This document shows positions 46,675 through 59,253 of a stretch of DNA of 64,000 bases, piece by piece (the first letter of the stretch is position 1; each line of letters opens with the position of its first letter). This DNA is from Mallotus nudiflorus. Its lineage: Eukaryota > Streptophyta > Magnoliopsida > Malpighiales > Euphorbiaceae. The DNA is taken from positions 1,302,001 to 1,366,000 of the forward strand of contig CANTUR010000243.1 in assembly GCA_947683625.1 (NCBI GenBank). The letters run 5' to 3'. The position numbers and the translations under genes are program-made. The notes under the pieces were generated by a model. It saw only the letters and a program-made list of their open reading frames with translations, was not told the DNA's origin and did no database searches.

Positions 46675-49600
46675 TCATGAAATTGCCATTAGTTGATTCT
46701 TGGATTCTGTTGGAGGGGGTGAATTCCTCTTCATGGGTGCTGTAGCAGTCCTGGCAGAAGCTTTCATTCCCTTGCAGGACTTCATATGTGTGTGCAATTT
46801 CTCTGGCTTGAATGACTTGCCGCATTGCCTGCATAATTTTCACAGAAATTTTCAGTCACTGCCTGGTGCTCTCAATTTCTCAAGTTATGTTTTCTGAACT
46901 AAACAAAATAATTTTTCTGGTCAGGGAGATTGTTTGCTCCTATATTTGGGTGGGATCCATGGTTAATTCCTGTGATGATTATAGTTGATGTTTGTAATCA
47001 TGCGTAACTTGGAAAATAAAAAAATGGAGTACCCCAGGGCGTTAATAGCTGAGTAAATCATTGGGTTAAATGAAAGAATTTGATTATTCACCAAAAAAAG
47101 TGAAAGAATTTGAACCATGGTGCTGGGATTTAATCTTAATCATATTAAAGGCTAACTAATGATTAGCTCTGGGTATCTACTGGATGAAAATACTCCAGCT
47201 TTTGACTATAGGTAAAACGACGCTTATATTAAATTACATTTATGTCACTTCATATTAAAATTGAGTTAAAACTTTTTTTTTTTTGGAAGGAAAATAGAGT
47301 TAAAATTAAAAGATATTATTATTAAGATATTATATAAACTTTCTTATGTTAATATTGATTAATAACAAAAATAATTTTTTACAATTAATATAAAAAACAG
47401 ATACTATTAAAATTGGGTAATAACAAAATAAATTAAATATTTTTAATTTTACTAAAATGGTTCACATTTATCTATTACAGACTATTAACAACATATTAAC
47501 AATTTACTATAAATAACTAAATCAAATAGACCTTAGTCATTTAAGGACATTTATAAATTGTATTTAATTATTGAGATTTTAATTTCAGTTATTCTTTTAA
47601 CTAACACCATATTTTAAAATGGAGATAACAGTTAATAAAATCAAATCTGAATAGCATTTAATTAACTTGTTTATAAAAGTATAAAGTAGTAATTATGGTC
47701 AAATTTCAAGGGGACATCTAGGCATTCTTAAGTATCAAATTGTTCACGAGTAGTTTGATATTCGATTGGATAAAAATTAGCTCGATCTCATATTTTAAAG
47801 CTCATTTAATAAAAAAGTTGAATGCAAATTATATAAAATTTGATTCATAAAACTTACGAATAAATTTGAATAGAAGTTCGTGAGATAACTTGTAATTTTA
47901 ATATTTAATAATTTGATGATATATATATATATATATTATTAAAATAAAATCATAATTTTTATTAAATTAATTCTAATTTATTTTCAATTTTTAATGTATA
48001 ATTTTAATTAATAGCTTGTATTTTTAAAAATTTTTTAGGTTCATTTAAGCTTGTGAATAATTTGTGAACATCAAATGGCATAACGAACTCAATTCGACTT
48101 CGGCTCAATTATAAATGAATCAAATTTGAACTAGAAAAGCTCAATTCTATTTGGTTCGGTTCAGTTACACCCCTAAACATTCTTATAAAAAGTGATTCCT
48201 ATTGAATTAGAAACAATTATAATAATCCTTATAGAATTATAGTCATTAATGTATATTACAGATATATATACACAATGAGTAATAATAATTATAATTAAAT
48301 AAGAATTAATTTAATAATTTTTATTTTATTTGTATATATACCCATTTTTATATTATATTAAGAGCTTAATAAAAATAGCGCTAAATTTAAAATGAGGTTA
48401 TTTTCTATTTTTAATAATTACTTAGTTAATTTATTCTTTTTATTTTATTAAAATTAATCAATTAATATATATATAAATTATTCTATCTTAGAATTTATAT
48501 ATTAAATTAGTCAAATATATTGATATATTAATATACATTCTACGCATAACAAGATGATTAATAGTTAAAGTATATTTATATAAAATTTTATTTTTAATTA
48601 AAAATATAATATTGAATGAATATATACTTCATTTATATTTAATTTTAATTAATTTAATATATTATTGTAAATATAAACATATACTATTAATATATTTTTA
48701 TTAAAATTACTTCCTTTTTTTTATTCTCTTTTAAAACATTATTATATTTTTATTTTTTTTTAAACTATAATAATTATTGTTAAGAATGAATCTGAGTTGT
48801 TAGATTAATGTTATGAGGTGTCTTTAATCTAAGGGTGTAACAGTGAATTTGAGGGAACTCACTCCCATTTTTTCTTTATCTAAATAAAAAATCTCTCATC
48901 TTTTTCTATTCCTTCCACCATTGCTATTGTCATACATGGAAAAAGTTTAGCGTTTGTTAAAAAGAAAAAAGGGTTTAGTGGAGACAAAAATTAAATTGAC
49001 ATCTAACATAATCTCGAACTTGCTAAATTTTTAGGACTTAAAATAATTCAAAAGCTCTTTCATTTATGTTTTCTTCAACTTCCGTTAGAAAAGTTAATTT
49101 ATGTGTGTCCACAGATAGAAGTTAATTTACATTATAAAAGTTCAAAATATCACATGACCACTATATAATTATTCACTCCATTATTAGAAATCTCTAATTC
49201 TTGGTGTCCTTCTATCGACCTATTTGTATAGGTAGTAAAGTTCAATAGTGGCCATGTGAGAACCAACCAAACCCTTTAAATGGGCAACTGAAGGATCAGA
49301 TAGGAAAGGTGTTATTTCTACTTGCCAAAATAAAGAATAATATCAATGACATTATTACTATAGGAATTGATGTTTTTCTTTAAAACTTCATTTATCTGTG
49401 AAAAATATTTTTTAGAAATTTTTTTTATTATTTAATTGTAACATTAAAAAATAATAATAAATAATAAGAAACTGTATTGAAAAATAAAAGATAATAAATG
49501 ATGAGAGAATATATTAAAAAATAAAAAGAAAAAATAATAAATGAGAAGAAAAAACATTGAAAAAAGTATTAAAAAATATTCTTTCATTATTAAAATGTGA

Positions 49601-51392
49601 AATTATTTTCTCTTCTTTTGAAGTAATTTTTCTTTATCTGATATATTATTTTTTTTTTCACTTATTTTTCCTAAATAATCTAAACACTTAAAAATAAGAG
49701 AAAATATTTTCCGCAAATAAATAGGTCTAAATTGGAATTATTTATTTCATATGGACAATTGTCATGCTTGGAGTAACTCTAGATTTTGCATTGACTTTCC
49801 CAGTCTGTTTCTCACAGGTCGTTTTAATATAGTTTTCTTACTAACACTACCAGATGCTACGCTTGAAACAATCTAAAAAATATGATAACTTTGATAATTA
49901 GTTTCAGATTTATAATGCTCAGAGGTGAAGCTGATATCACTTACGTGCAGGTGGGCGCACCCACTGGCTTGTACGCAGCAGGAACCCCTTTCGGTTTGCT
50001 ATATCGGCTCTGCTGCTGTTGTTTCAACCCATCGAAACTTCTCCTGCTAATGCACAACCAAATGGAAGAAGAACATATTGCATTATTATTTTCATTTATG
50101 GACATCTTATGCGCACAAATAATGGAAAATTTTATTGATTAATGTTTAATTAATCTGCTATACCGAGCATTGTATTGTTCTTCCTGCTGATGCCAAGGAG
50201 TCCCAAATATTCTTGTGGACCCTCCTAGCATATCCTGTTGGCAAATCTCGACTTTGTTTGCAGGCTTATTTGAGGAGGATTTATTAACAGCCACCAATGC
50301 AGTATCGTTTGTATCAACAGCACCACATGTAATCAAATTCCGAAGCATTTTTGAAGCTCCAGTTGAATAGCTCTTATTCTTTGAAAACTGTAACTGTGGT
50401 GATGACAAGGAAAATGATGAACTTGTAATGCCCGTCTTTTCAGTACTACAACTGGTTTTTCTGTTATCATTGTCATCAACGTCGTCGTTCTTGTTGCTGT
50501 TTCTCTTCTTCTGCTTCTTCTTTATATTGGAGCTAACAGAAAGTCTTCCGTACTTGTCTAACTTTTCTTCAAGGGCATTAAATTTGCTTGAACCTTGTTC
50601 TTGTTTCATGGAATCTTCGGTTAGTGTTGAGCTTTCAGAACTGAATATTGGTGATTCATGATAATCAACTTCAGAAGATGTTTTTATTGAGGTATCGATG
50701 CTAGGATCTGAGGATGTCTCCTGTTCGTCTTCAATTCCGGCAGCCTCAACCTCATAAAGCTTCTCCCTTTTTATAACGAAATCTTTGTTTTCAGCATTGG
50801 AATTCGCAGCTGTTTTTCACAAAGCACACGAAAGAAAAAAATAAAAATAAATATACACATTCCAAGAATAATGAATGGAAATCCATTGAACCAAATTAAT
50901 TACCCAAAGTAGTGGTTGGGAAAATTTCAGATCCTTTGAGGACATATTCATTGTCACAGATTGGCGTAATCAGATCATCATCTATTAAGTCTTGCCAGAC
51001 ATAACCATTTTTGTATCTCCTGTGGAAAAAAAAAGTTAACCATACAAATTAATGGAAACTAAAGTCTTGTCGTATTATATATTGTGTCGAACAAACCTCT
51101 TATATGACCAAGTGAAGGCTTCTGGCATGTCTTTCCCTCTCAAATCAGCCATCCATCTCTTCACGTCTGTTGAAGTAACCAATTAGCAAAAGAATTCGGA
51201 TATTTTATTTAAGAACTGAAATATATACACACCCATAAACGAACCTCGGAGATAGACTCCGTTTCGATTGAAATGATGAATCCGAATGAGATGAGGATGG
51301 TCGACGCGGCCCTTATGACTGAGGAAGTAAATGATGTGAAGACGCCTAATTTCTCCTTCTGTACCTTTTGCTATAGTTGTTGATCCTTCCAT
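46675..51392 (-). CDS. SOK: SOSEKI polarity protein (DUF966), six exons
   Basis: SOSEKI proteins mark cell edges and help orient plant cell polarity; they polymerise through an N-terminal DIX-like domain. Minus-strand exons: 51392-51245, 51166-51097, 51019-50904, 50809-50164, 50043-49945, 46828-46675 (1233 nt, 410 residues plus stop); all junctions are GT-AG and in frame. Residues about 15-110 are the DIX-like domain (RRLHIIYFLSHKGRVDHPHL, GVYLR, VKRWMADLRGKDMPEAFTWS, YKNGYVWQDLI, NEYVLKGSEI). The middle is acidic/Ser-rich with KKKQKKRN near 208. Conserved LRNLITCGAVDTND lies near 269 and GGSTRIFGTPWHQQ near 308. The C-terminal zinc finger (CTQCGKSFKPEKLHTHMKSC) is near 358-377. The last intron is 3116 bp. 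Its donor GTAAGT supplies an in-frame TAA (49941-49943) if unspliced. The paralogue cannot be assigned. Plus-strand frames at 49882 and 50428 are shadows. Confidence 0.92.
47731..48177. mobile_element. hAT-like MITE in the last SOSEKI intron
   Basis: Flanked by an 8-bp perfect repeat CATTCTTA (47723-47730 and 48178-48185), the hAT size. The right end reads inward 'tttaggggtgtaactgaac', a common plant hAT-MITE terminus; the left terminus is eroded. Inner arms share 'gttcacgag/gttcgtgag', 'agctcgat/agcttgtg' and 'ttcggttcag' words typical of such repeats. Non-coding. Confidence 0.5.
48186..49389. other. AT-rich part of SOSEKI intron 5
   Basis: No feature recognised apart from short (TA)n runs. 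Confidence 0.5.
49390..49722. mobile_element. Possible MITE in SOSEKI intron 5
   Basis: The ends 'atttatctgtgaaaaatatt' and (reverse complement) 'atttatttgcggaaaatatt' form an imperfect terminal inverted repeat around an A-rich then T-rich interior that can fold back. No target duplication found. Confidence 0.4.
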
Positions 51393-53340
51393 TCTTTTGC
51401 TGCTGTTTACCTAAAATTAATTAATATGCATTGATTGCACAAACCAAAAGAATAGCATACCAAATTAATAAGCATTAAAACAATATTACTACCCTTCTTT
51501 TAAGGCACGTCCCCCTCTCTAATTCACTACAATACTGAAAATTATATTATAGTGCAGTTAGTTATATCCATTTTTATATCACAGCAATCCTCGAGGGATC
51601 ACTTCAGCTTTTGTCTCTATCCTGCCGGCCTGCTCCACTAAAGTTTCCAAAAACAAGAACACATAAAATCCCTTTATCTGTTTGATTTTATTAATTATCC
51701 TAATCCTATAGGAACATGCAGGCTCTGCAACCATATAGTGTGTATTAAAATATTAGCTTGAATATAAAAAACTTCTCGTACATGCAAAAAGAATCGTTGG
51801 ATTCTTAGATTACTCTCAGTGCTTGCCTTGTTTTCTTTGCTTCTTTCTCCACACTGACCACAGTTCTGTCTTTGTGTGAGACTGTGACAAAAGAACGTTA
51901 AAAGTTAGAGATGACGAGATTTGTAGCTACTAAAACGGAGAAAGACTTTATCATATCTCCCGCGATTTAACAAACTTCGCAAACACAGCCTGCTTTTGAC
52001 CATAAATTTATTCCCCAGCCAAAAATCCATATTTATTTCCAACTTCTATTAGTTATACATTTATTTCTTTGGGAGATATTATTGGTTATACTTTAGAGGT
52101 TGTTGGCAAATCTATCTATTATTGGTTATTGTTATCATTCATAATTGATAACGTCAAATTTGGCCAAAGCTAGCGCTGTGTGAGATTAAATTACATAGTT
52201 ATAAATTTAAATCAACCTACAAAAAAGAAAAATAAAAAATGTGCACACAATACAAGCACTCAATATTGAACATAAAATGGAAATAAATCAACAACAATTA
52301 TCAATTTAGATAATTAAACAACACAACAAATTTGATGGATAAAAAGCTATATAATAAAATTTAATTAGAATACCTCAAGAGTGCAAGTGTAGCGCTTATA
52401 GTAGTGCAGTTTGTTGATGAAAACTTGAAGCTAATTTTTGGTAACAGATTTGAGTGTCCATGATTTCTTTTATTATTATTGGACTCATTTTATATAAAAT
52501 ATATTTTAATTTTAAATTAAATAATTTTACATAATTATTATTTATTTGAAAGTACAATTTTTCAAATTTAAAAAATTAAAAGTATCGAAATATATATTTT
52601 ATTATATTCAATTTTTAATTCGATGCTATAATGTGAATAAATTTTCCGTACCCAAATTTTTGAAAAAATCATTTTATTAATTTTGGCGGTCATTCCATTT
52701 TCTGGTGTTATTTCATAAATCTGTTGATTTGGATGTTTGCAGAATTTTGTTGTGCAATCAGATTTTGGCTTTTTGGCGCACACTGTGTTAATTTAGCATA
52801 CATTTCTTGTTGTGCTTTAATAATTCATTGGATGCGAGGTAAATATTTTCATAAAGATGTCTCATGATTTTGAGCACAAACTACCCCAACGACTCGAATG
52901 ACGCACATTTGGAAAGGAAATAACTGAGCAAATTCAATGCTTATTCGAACTGAAAATCCCAGTTATCCCACATCCAGGGCCATGCGCATGTGGTCGTAGC
53001 AGCACCAACACATCATGGCCACATCAAGAAATAACTGTTACAATGAGTTGCGAAATCATAAAATCACAGAGCTTGCATACATCACATTTATAGTCTGCAG
53101 AATTTGTATTTTTCCAGAGTACAGCGAATCTCGTTCTGTATACATGTCATCCATCCATCCCAGTATATCAAAGGAAATGTATAAAGGGCATGGTCTACTA
53201 AATCCAGAGTTGTCATTATACATCCAAAAGGGAAGGTAGTGTCCTTGCCTTTTACTCGCCATAACGTGTTGCGGTCTATTCTTGAGCAGATGTTTTATTT
53301 GACCAGCACTTCCGATGAAAGAACTGAGTGTACCTTGCAA
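51393..53340. other. SOSEKI upstream region and intergenic DNA
   Basis: 51393-51980 should contain the SOSEKI leader and promoter (minus strand); no diagnostic element stands out. 52000-52800 is AT-rich. 52850-53340 is more complex but only short, unsupported frames are present (for example the minus frame 53361-53056). It may be the 3' flank of the broken gene at 53393-54253. Confidence 0.4.
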
Positions 53341-53342
53341 AA

Positions 53343-53458
53343 ACCAAGTCCTCTGATCCAATCAAATAACAGGAAGTGCTGAAGGTGAGTTCTTACTCTG
53401 TTCCAAGTCCTCTGATCCAATCAAGTAAGAGGAAGTGCTGAAGGTGAGTTCTCACATT
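53343..53458. repeat. Tandem duplication, 59-bp period, two copies
   Basis: 'ccaagtcctctgatccaat' followed by 'ggaagtgctgaaggtgagtt' occurs at 53344 and again at 53403, with a few differences. It overlaps the last readable exon of the adjacent minus-strand gene, whose end it extends or replaces. Confidence 0.85.
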
Positions 53459-54253
53459 GCTTTTTTGTAGCCATCCCATCTGCAAGAAACATATTATACA
53501 TCATCTTTGTCGAACCATTGAGGGGCAAAAACAAATAATATTAATGTTTTTCAGGGAATTAGCGACCCTTCCATGCATACATTGAAAAGAAGGCTATGGT
53601 ATCTGCAGACCATACAACGGTAAAGGACTTCAAGAACAAAGGAATTATAACATTGAGCAAAGGGATGAGGACGAATAGATAGTTGAGAGCTTCTTCTCAT
53701 TCTTGGAACAGTCTCTAGCTCGTAACGAAGGAATTGCTGCACAAATAAGCATTCGGGTTGTTTTGCTCTGTGTCAATTACTATAGTTTGATAAGTAATCA
53801 TAATACATGGTGATTGCATGTAGACCAAATTAAAGGATTAACAGACTTACTGAACATCCAAATGGACCACATCCCCATGAGTCTCCAAATATCTGGCTCA
53901 TTTGATGGAAAAATAAGATTGAAAGAAGGAGCTCCGCCTAACAGCATTGAGACATAGCCTTGAACCTCAAAAACTGTGTACAAAAGCAGTTCTGACAGTG
54001 CAGGATTTTTAGTAGCTGTGGAAGCCCTTAGAGCAAAGGTTGCTGCAGTCTTTTGCACAGTCTGTTTATGCAAATAAAAATTACAAAAAAACCAATAACC
54101 ATCAATAAAATCAATCATCAGATGATTTGAATTTGAAAAAGAAAAAACCAACCCACCAACCTTTTTGAGGTCTTTATCAAGTTCTAATTCAGGAGCAGCA
54201 AAAGGAGGGGAAGAGGAGGAAACTTTTGTTGTTTCATTCTCTTCTTTTTCTTT
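53393..54253 (-). pseudogene. Broken gene for a conserved plant membrane protein, 5' end missing
   Basis: Exons on the minus strand: A 54253-54161 (Lys/Glu-rich; DKDLKK at the donor), B 54061-53851, C 53736-about 53567, D 53479-53393. B encodes TVQKTAATFALRASTATKNP, LLYTVFEVQGYVSMLLGG, NLIFPSNEPDIWRLMGMWSI; junctions A/B and B/C fit in frame with GT-AG sites. C begins TIPSLRARDCSKNEK, then a one-base deletion near 53693 shifts the frame; in the other frame it continues as a hydrophobic helix (VLIPLLNVIIPLFLKSF) and MYAWK. D resumes MGWLQKSN. Exon A runs into a TGA upstream, and the copia element at 54517 separates any further 5' exons. I recognise a conserved, probably plastid-targeted plant membrane protein but cannot name it. 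The C donor (GGGTCG) is also poor. Pseudogene unless the deletion is an assembly error. Confidence 0.6.
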
Positions 54254-54516
54254 TCAAGTTGAAAGAATTGAAGCACCAATAAAATTTCAAAATATAAGAA
54301 TTGGAATTGAATTCTTGCAATATTTTGATTCTCCAAAAACAATGTAAGATGTTTTAAAGCCTAAGAACTTTTAGCAACACTGATTGGAATTCTAGCTTTC
54401 TTATTCATGGCAAGTTTTCTTTGCATTCTAGCTTTCTTGAAAGCTAAATTTCTTTGCATTCTAACTTGAACTGTGCATTTTGTCTATATCATAAACATGA
54501 ATTGCAACATAACAAT

Positions 54517-54720
54517 TGTTGAGATTTTCCTGTGTCATAAATGTTCCTATTTTAAACGTTCATTGTTTAGCTTTGTTTCCTATATTTCTTGCTTCCTATT
54601 TGCTTCCTATTCTTTAGGCATAAACTTAGTTTTTTTCCTATATTGGATGTACAGATGCTTGTATATATAGCACACATTATAATCAATAAAGATTATCTTT
54701 TTCCCATTAATATTTTCTCA
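54517..54720 (+). repeat. 5' LTR of the copia element
   Basis: Begins TGTTGAG and ends TTCTCA; TATA-like 'tatatatagcac' near 54662 and 'aataaag' near 54686. Confidence 0.93.
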
Positions 54721-54731
54721 TGGTATCAGAG
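54721..54731 (+). promoter_or_regulatory. Primer binding site, tRNA-iMet
   Basis: TGGTATCAGAG immediately after the 5' LTR. Confidence 0.93.
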
Positions 54732-54778
54732 TCTGGTTCAAACAAATTGAATCAGAATCCATCTTGTCAATAACATCA

Positions 54779-57700
54779 ATGGGAGATCAAGAAGGAAGTT
54801 CAGAAAAGTCACAAAGTTCAACGAAAGGGGGAGAAATTATAATGCAGAATTATGATGATTCACCATATATTCTTCACCCTTTAGATCATCCAGGACTTGT
54901 GTTTGTCACTACACCTTTCACAGGAGAAAATTTTTCTTCATGGAAAAACTCCATGGAAACAGCCTTGTATGCAAAAAGCAAGGGTGGATTCATTGACGGA
55001 AGTCTATAACTGCCGAACTCAGACTCACTAGATTTTGGGCGATGGAAAAGGAACGATGCTATGGTTAAAGCTTGGCTAAGAAATTCTCTAGCTAAAGACA
55101 TGCAAGAAAGTGTTATGTATGCAGACACAACACAAGAGATATGGAATGAACTTTACGAGAGATATGGGCAAAGTAATGCACCTCGTCTTTATAAAATAAA
55201 AAAGGAGTTCTCTAACCTTAGTCAAGAAGATGGACAACCCTTAACCTAATACTATACCAAATTCAAAACCTTATGGCAGGAATTACAAATTTGTGATCCT
55301 TTGCCCTATTGCAAGTGTGAAGCAACAAAGGGATTTCAAAAGAACACCGAGAAAGGGGAAAAAGCTCATCAGTTCTTATTGGGTTTGAACAACAGTTTTG
55401 ATAGGCTAAGGTCTCATGTGTTATTAATAGAGCTAACACCACAACTCAACAAAATTTTCTCTTTGGCACTGCAAGAAGAACAACAATTTCTCAAGCAACA
55501 GAACACAGATCAGCCATCAACTATAGAAGGTGCAACATTCACAACAAAGCTAAACGGTGATGAAAAGAACTACTCAAACAGAGGCTAGAACTCAGCAAAT
55601 CGGTCTAAAAAAATGTGTACATTATGGCAAAAATGGACATCTTAAAGAAGAATGTTTTGAGATCATAGGGTATCCTCCCAATTGGAAGACTAATCAATAA
55701 AACCGTGGAAGCAATGGAAAAGGTATCTTGAGGCAGCAACAAGGCTATAACAATATAGCCACAACAGGATCCCGATCATCAAGTCCTAGTAAATAGCAAT
55801 GGTGCAATTCAGAACCAGGAAATCATGAACTTAATGTCGCACAACATCAAGTTCAACAAACTTTGGGACTAACAGCAGATCAATGCTCCAAATTACTGTC
55901 TTTTCTCACATCCTCTGCCAATCAGAACAATGGTAATAAAGGTTTAGCAAACTTTGCAGGTAAAAGTTCCATGACTAATGATCCTTGGATTGTTGATAGT
56001 GGTGCCTCCAATCATATGATTCGAGAGAAGAGGCAATTTCACCACTATGTGCATGTTTTGACACACCCAAATGTAAAAATACCAGATGGTTCTTCCCTTT
56101 CAGTCACTCATGTTGGTGATGTACGCGTAACACCAAACATTGAGTTAAATAAAGTCCTTTGCATACCTGGTTTTAAATATAACCTCCTCTCAATTTCTAA
56201 GATAACTAATGACCTAAATTGCTCGGCTACATTCTTTCCTAATTTTTGTTTCTTTCAGGACCTACGTACGAGGACACTGATTGGAGCGGGTAAGCTGAAA
56301 GATAGCGTTTATCAAATGGAAGGAATATATAGAATGGCAAGTCGAAGTGTTCTTGAAACGGATTATGCTTTGTGGCACATGTGACTAGGACATTATCCCT
56401 TTAGCAAGTTTAAATTTATTTTTGAGAGATCCCCCTCTAGTGATTTTCATGAAGTTTGTGATGCATGTCATAAAGCAAAAAAAAACTCATTTACCTTTTT
56501 CTATTAGTAATAAAAAAAGCATCAATTGTTTTGACATCATTCATGTGGTTGTTTGGGGTCCTTATTCAATTCCTTCATTAAGTGGTGCTACTTTTTTCTT
56601 GACCATAGTGGATGATTGTTCTAGATGTACTTGGGTTTATCTTATGAAAAATAAATCACAAACCTATGATTACCTAACCATGTTTTACCATCTTGTGCAA
56701 AACCAATTTCATTCCAGGATCAAGGTGATAAGAAGTGATAATAAGGGAGAGTTTGTTTCAAACAGAATGATAGATTTCCTTACTAATCATGGGATAGAAC
56801 ACCAAACTGCATGTGCCTATACACCACAACAAAATGGGAAAGTGGAACAAAAGCACCGTTATATACTTGAGGTAGCATGTTCTTTATGTTTCCATGCACA
56901 TTTGCCATTAAAATTTTAGGGAGAATGTGTTCTTACTGCAGTTTATCTCATAAATTTAATGCCCACACCCATCCTTGCCAATAAAAGTCCCTATGAAGTT
57001 TTGTTTCATAAGAAACCTGATTATGAGCACTTGAGAGTTTTTGGCTCTCTATGTTACGTCCATGATAAACCAAAAGATAAATTTTCACCTAGAGCACATC
57101 GTTGTATCTTCTTGGGATATCCACATGGAAAAAGGGATATAAGGTTCATAATCTTGAAAAACAGAAATTGTTTGTGTCCAGAGATGTGATATTCCATGAA
57201 AAGATTTTTCCTTTCTAAACTAACACAAACCTGAATATACCCGTTCCATCACCGTTGGTTAACCAACCACCTGATCTCATTTACCAGTCGGCACATTCTT
57301 CAGATCCTGTTGCCTCAGACCAAATCGAGCCTATTCAGATTGACAATTATCCAAATGATGAAGCAAGCAAAGAAACTACCACAATGATCTCACCAGTTAG
57401 ACCTCTATCTGTCAACCAAAACACACTTGAAATTCATCATTACAGTCCCCAAAAAAATAATCCCACACAACCTGAACCAATCAGTAATAATGAAAATAGC
57501 TCTTCTCCCTTTCAACGACCAGTTAGGTCTTGACGTGTGTCCACAAAGCTTTCTGGTTTCGACTATGAGCTATTACCATCCTTAGTGCCATTAAAAGGCT
57601 CCCCTCCATTAGCGAACTCAGGTATGTCCTATCCTCTTTCAAATTGTCTCTCTTATTCTCGTTTTATTAATAGCCACAAAGCTTTCTTGGCATCTATTTA

Positions 57701-59246
57701 TTCATTAGATGAACCTAAATTTTTCCATCAAGCTGTCAAAGACCCTAGATGGCAATATGCGATGCAGCAAGAAATTCGTGCATTAGAGGAGAATCATACA
57801 TGGACTTTGGAACCTTTACCGCCAAACAAACATGCCATTGACTCTAAATGGGTTTATAAAATTAAATATCGATCTGATGGTACTGTTGAGCGCTTTAAGG
57901 CGTGTTTGGTTGCTAAGGGATTCACACAAATTGAAGGGTTAGACTACCATGATACATTTATGCCAGTTGCCAAGATTACAACCTTGCGATGTTTGTTTTC
58001 AGTTGTTGCCATACATCACTAGGAATTGCACCAACTAGACGTAAACAATGCCTTCCTTCATGGATACTTGCATAAGGAGGTATACATGAAAGTCCCACAA
58101 GGTTTTGCTAAACCAGGTGATAATCGTGTTTGCAAGTTAAGAAAATCCCTTTACGGACTTAAACAAGCATCATGAAATTGGTTCCAAACACTTTCTAAGT
58201 CCCTTCAAAGGTTTGGTTTTCAGCAAAGTGCAGCAGATAACTCCTTGTTTACATTGGTACGAGATAATCATTTTATAACTTTGCTGGTTTACGTTGATGA
58301 TGTTGTTATAACAGGAAATGATCTGTATATTATAAGTCAAGTAAAGGACTATTTGAACTCGACTTTTCGCATCAAAGATCTTGGGACCCTCAAATATTTC
58401 CTCAGCATTGAAGTAGCATGCAACAAAGAAGGGATAACTCTTAGCCAACGAAAATATGCACTAGATCTTCTTGAAGAGGTGGGCTTATTAGATGCTAAAT
58501 CAACAAGCTTCCCTATGGAATCATGACACAATCTTGCTGCAAATGTTGGAGATCCAGTATCAGATGTGGGACAATATTGCCGGCTCATTGCTAGACTATT
58601 GTATTTGACCATTACACGCCCTGACATCACTTACCCTGTACAGGTTCTAAGCCAATTCATGTAAGACCCTCGAGTGCCTGATTTGAATGCAGCATTTCGC
58701 TTTCTTCGTTATTTAAAGTCTGTACCAGGCCAAGGCATTTTTCTTTATTCTTCAAACTCATTACATTTGATAGCTTATTGTGATTCAGATTAGGCAAATT
58801 TTCCTACAACTAGACGATCGACCACTGGCGACATAGTCTTCCTTGGACAGAGTCCCATATCTTAGAAATCAAAGAAGCAAATTACGGTTTCCCGCTCTTC
58901 AGTTGAAGCAAAATATCGGGCAATGGAAAATGCCACAAGTGAGTTATTATGGTTACGCTCCTTGTTTCTAGAACTTAAAGTCACATTATCCTCGCCTATG
59001 TCTCTCATATGTGACAACCAAGCTGCTCTCCATATTGCTGCCAATCCGGTTTTCCACGAACGAACAAAGCACATCGAGATTGATTGCCACTTCATACGTG
59101 ATCATTTGATTAGTAATGAGATACGCACTTCTCATGTTCATTCAAGTGATCAAGTTAGAGATCTTTTCACAAAGGCATTAGGATTCAAACAGTTCCACCA
59201 CTTGTTAGGCAAGTTAGGCATCTGTAATCTTCATGCTCCAACTTGA
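54779..59246 (+). pseudogene. copia gag-pol polyprotein, multiply interrupted
   Basis: Read from the ATG at 54779. Gag (to about 55590): LVFVTTPFTGENFSSWKNSM, WNELYERYGQSNAPRLY, HQFLLGLNNSFDRLRSHVL. Zinc knuckle near 55614: CVHYGKNGHLKEEC, with the second Cys replaced by Tyr. Protease near 55990: WIVDSGASNHM. Integrase 56380-57180: LGH and CDACHKAK, then GPYSIPSLSGATFFLTIVDD, RSDNKGEF, TPQQNGKVEQKHR. RT 57690-58530: WVYKIKYRSDGTVERFKACL, LDVNNAFLHG, catalytic YVDDVVITGND. RNase H 58780-59240: DSD, SSVEAKYRAM, LWLRSL, CDNQAALHIAANPVFHERTK. In-frame stops at 55007, 55247, 55698, 55794, 56382, 56917, 57216, 57531, 58020, 58173, 58524, 58662, 58791 and 58863 at least; frame changes near 55590-55610, 56385-56420 and 57130-57180. 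Confidence 0.93.
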
Positions 59247-59253
59247 GGGGGAG
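59245..59253 (+). promoter_or_regulatory. Polypurine tract of the copia element
   Basis: GAGGGGGAG, abutting the 3' LTR and just after the pol stop codon. Confidence 0.93.

Noticed and set aside
49941..49943. TAA as the true end of SOSEKI
   Set aside because: It lies in a strong donor (GTAAGT), and an in-phase exon encoding the family zinc finger is present at 46828-46675.
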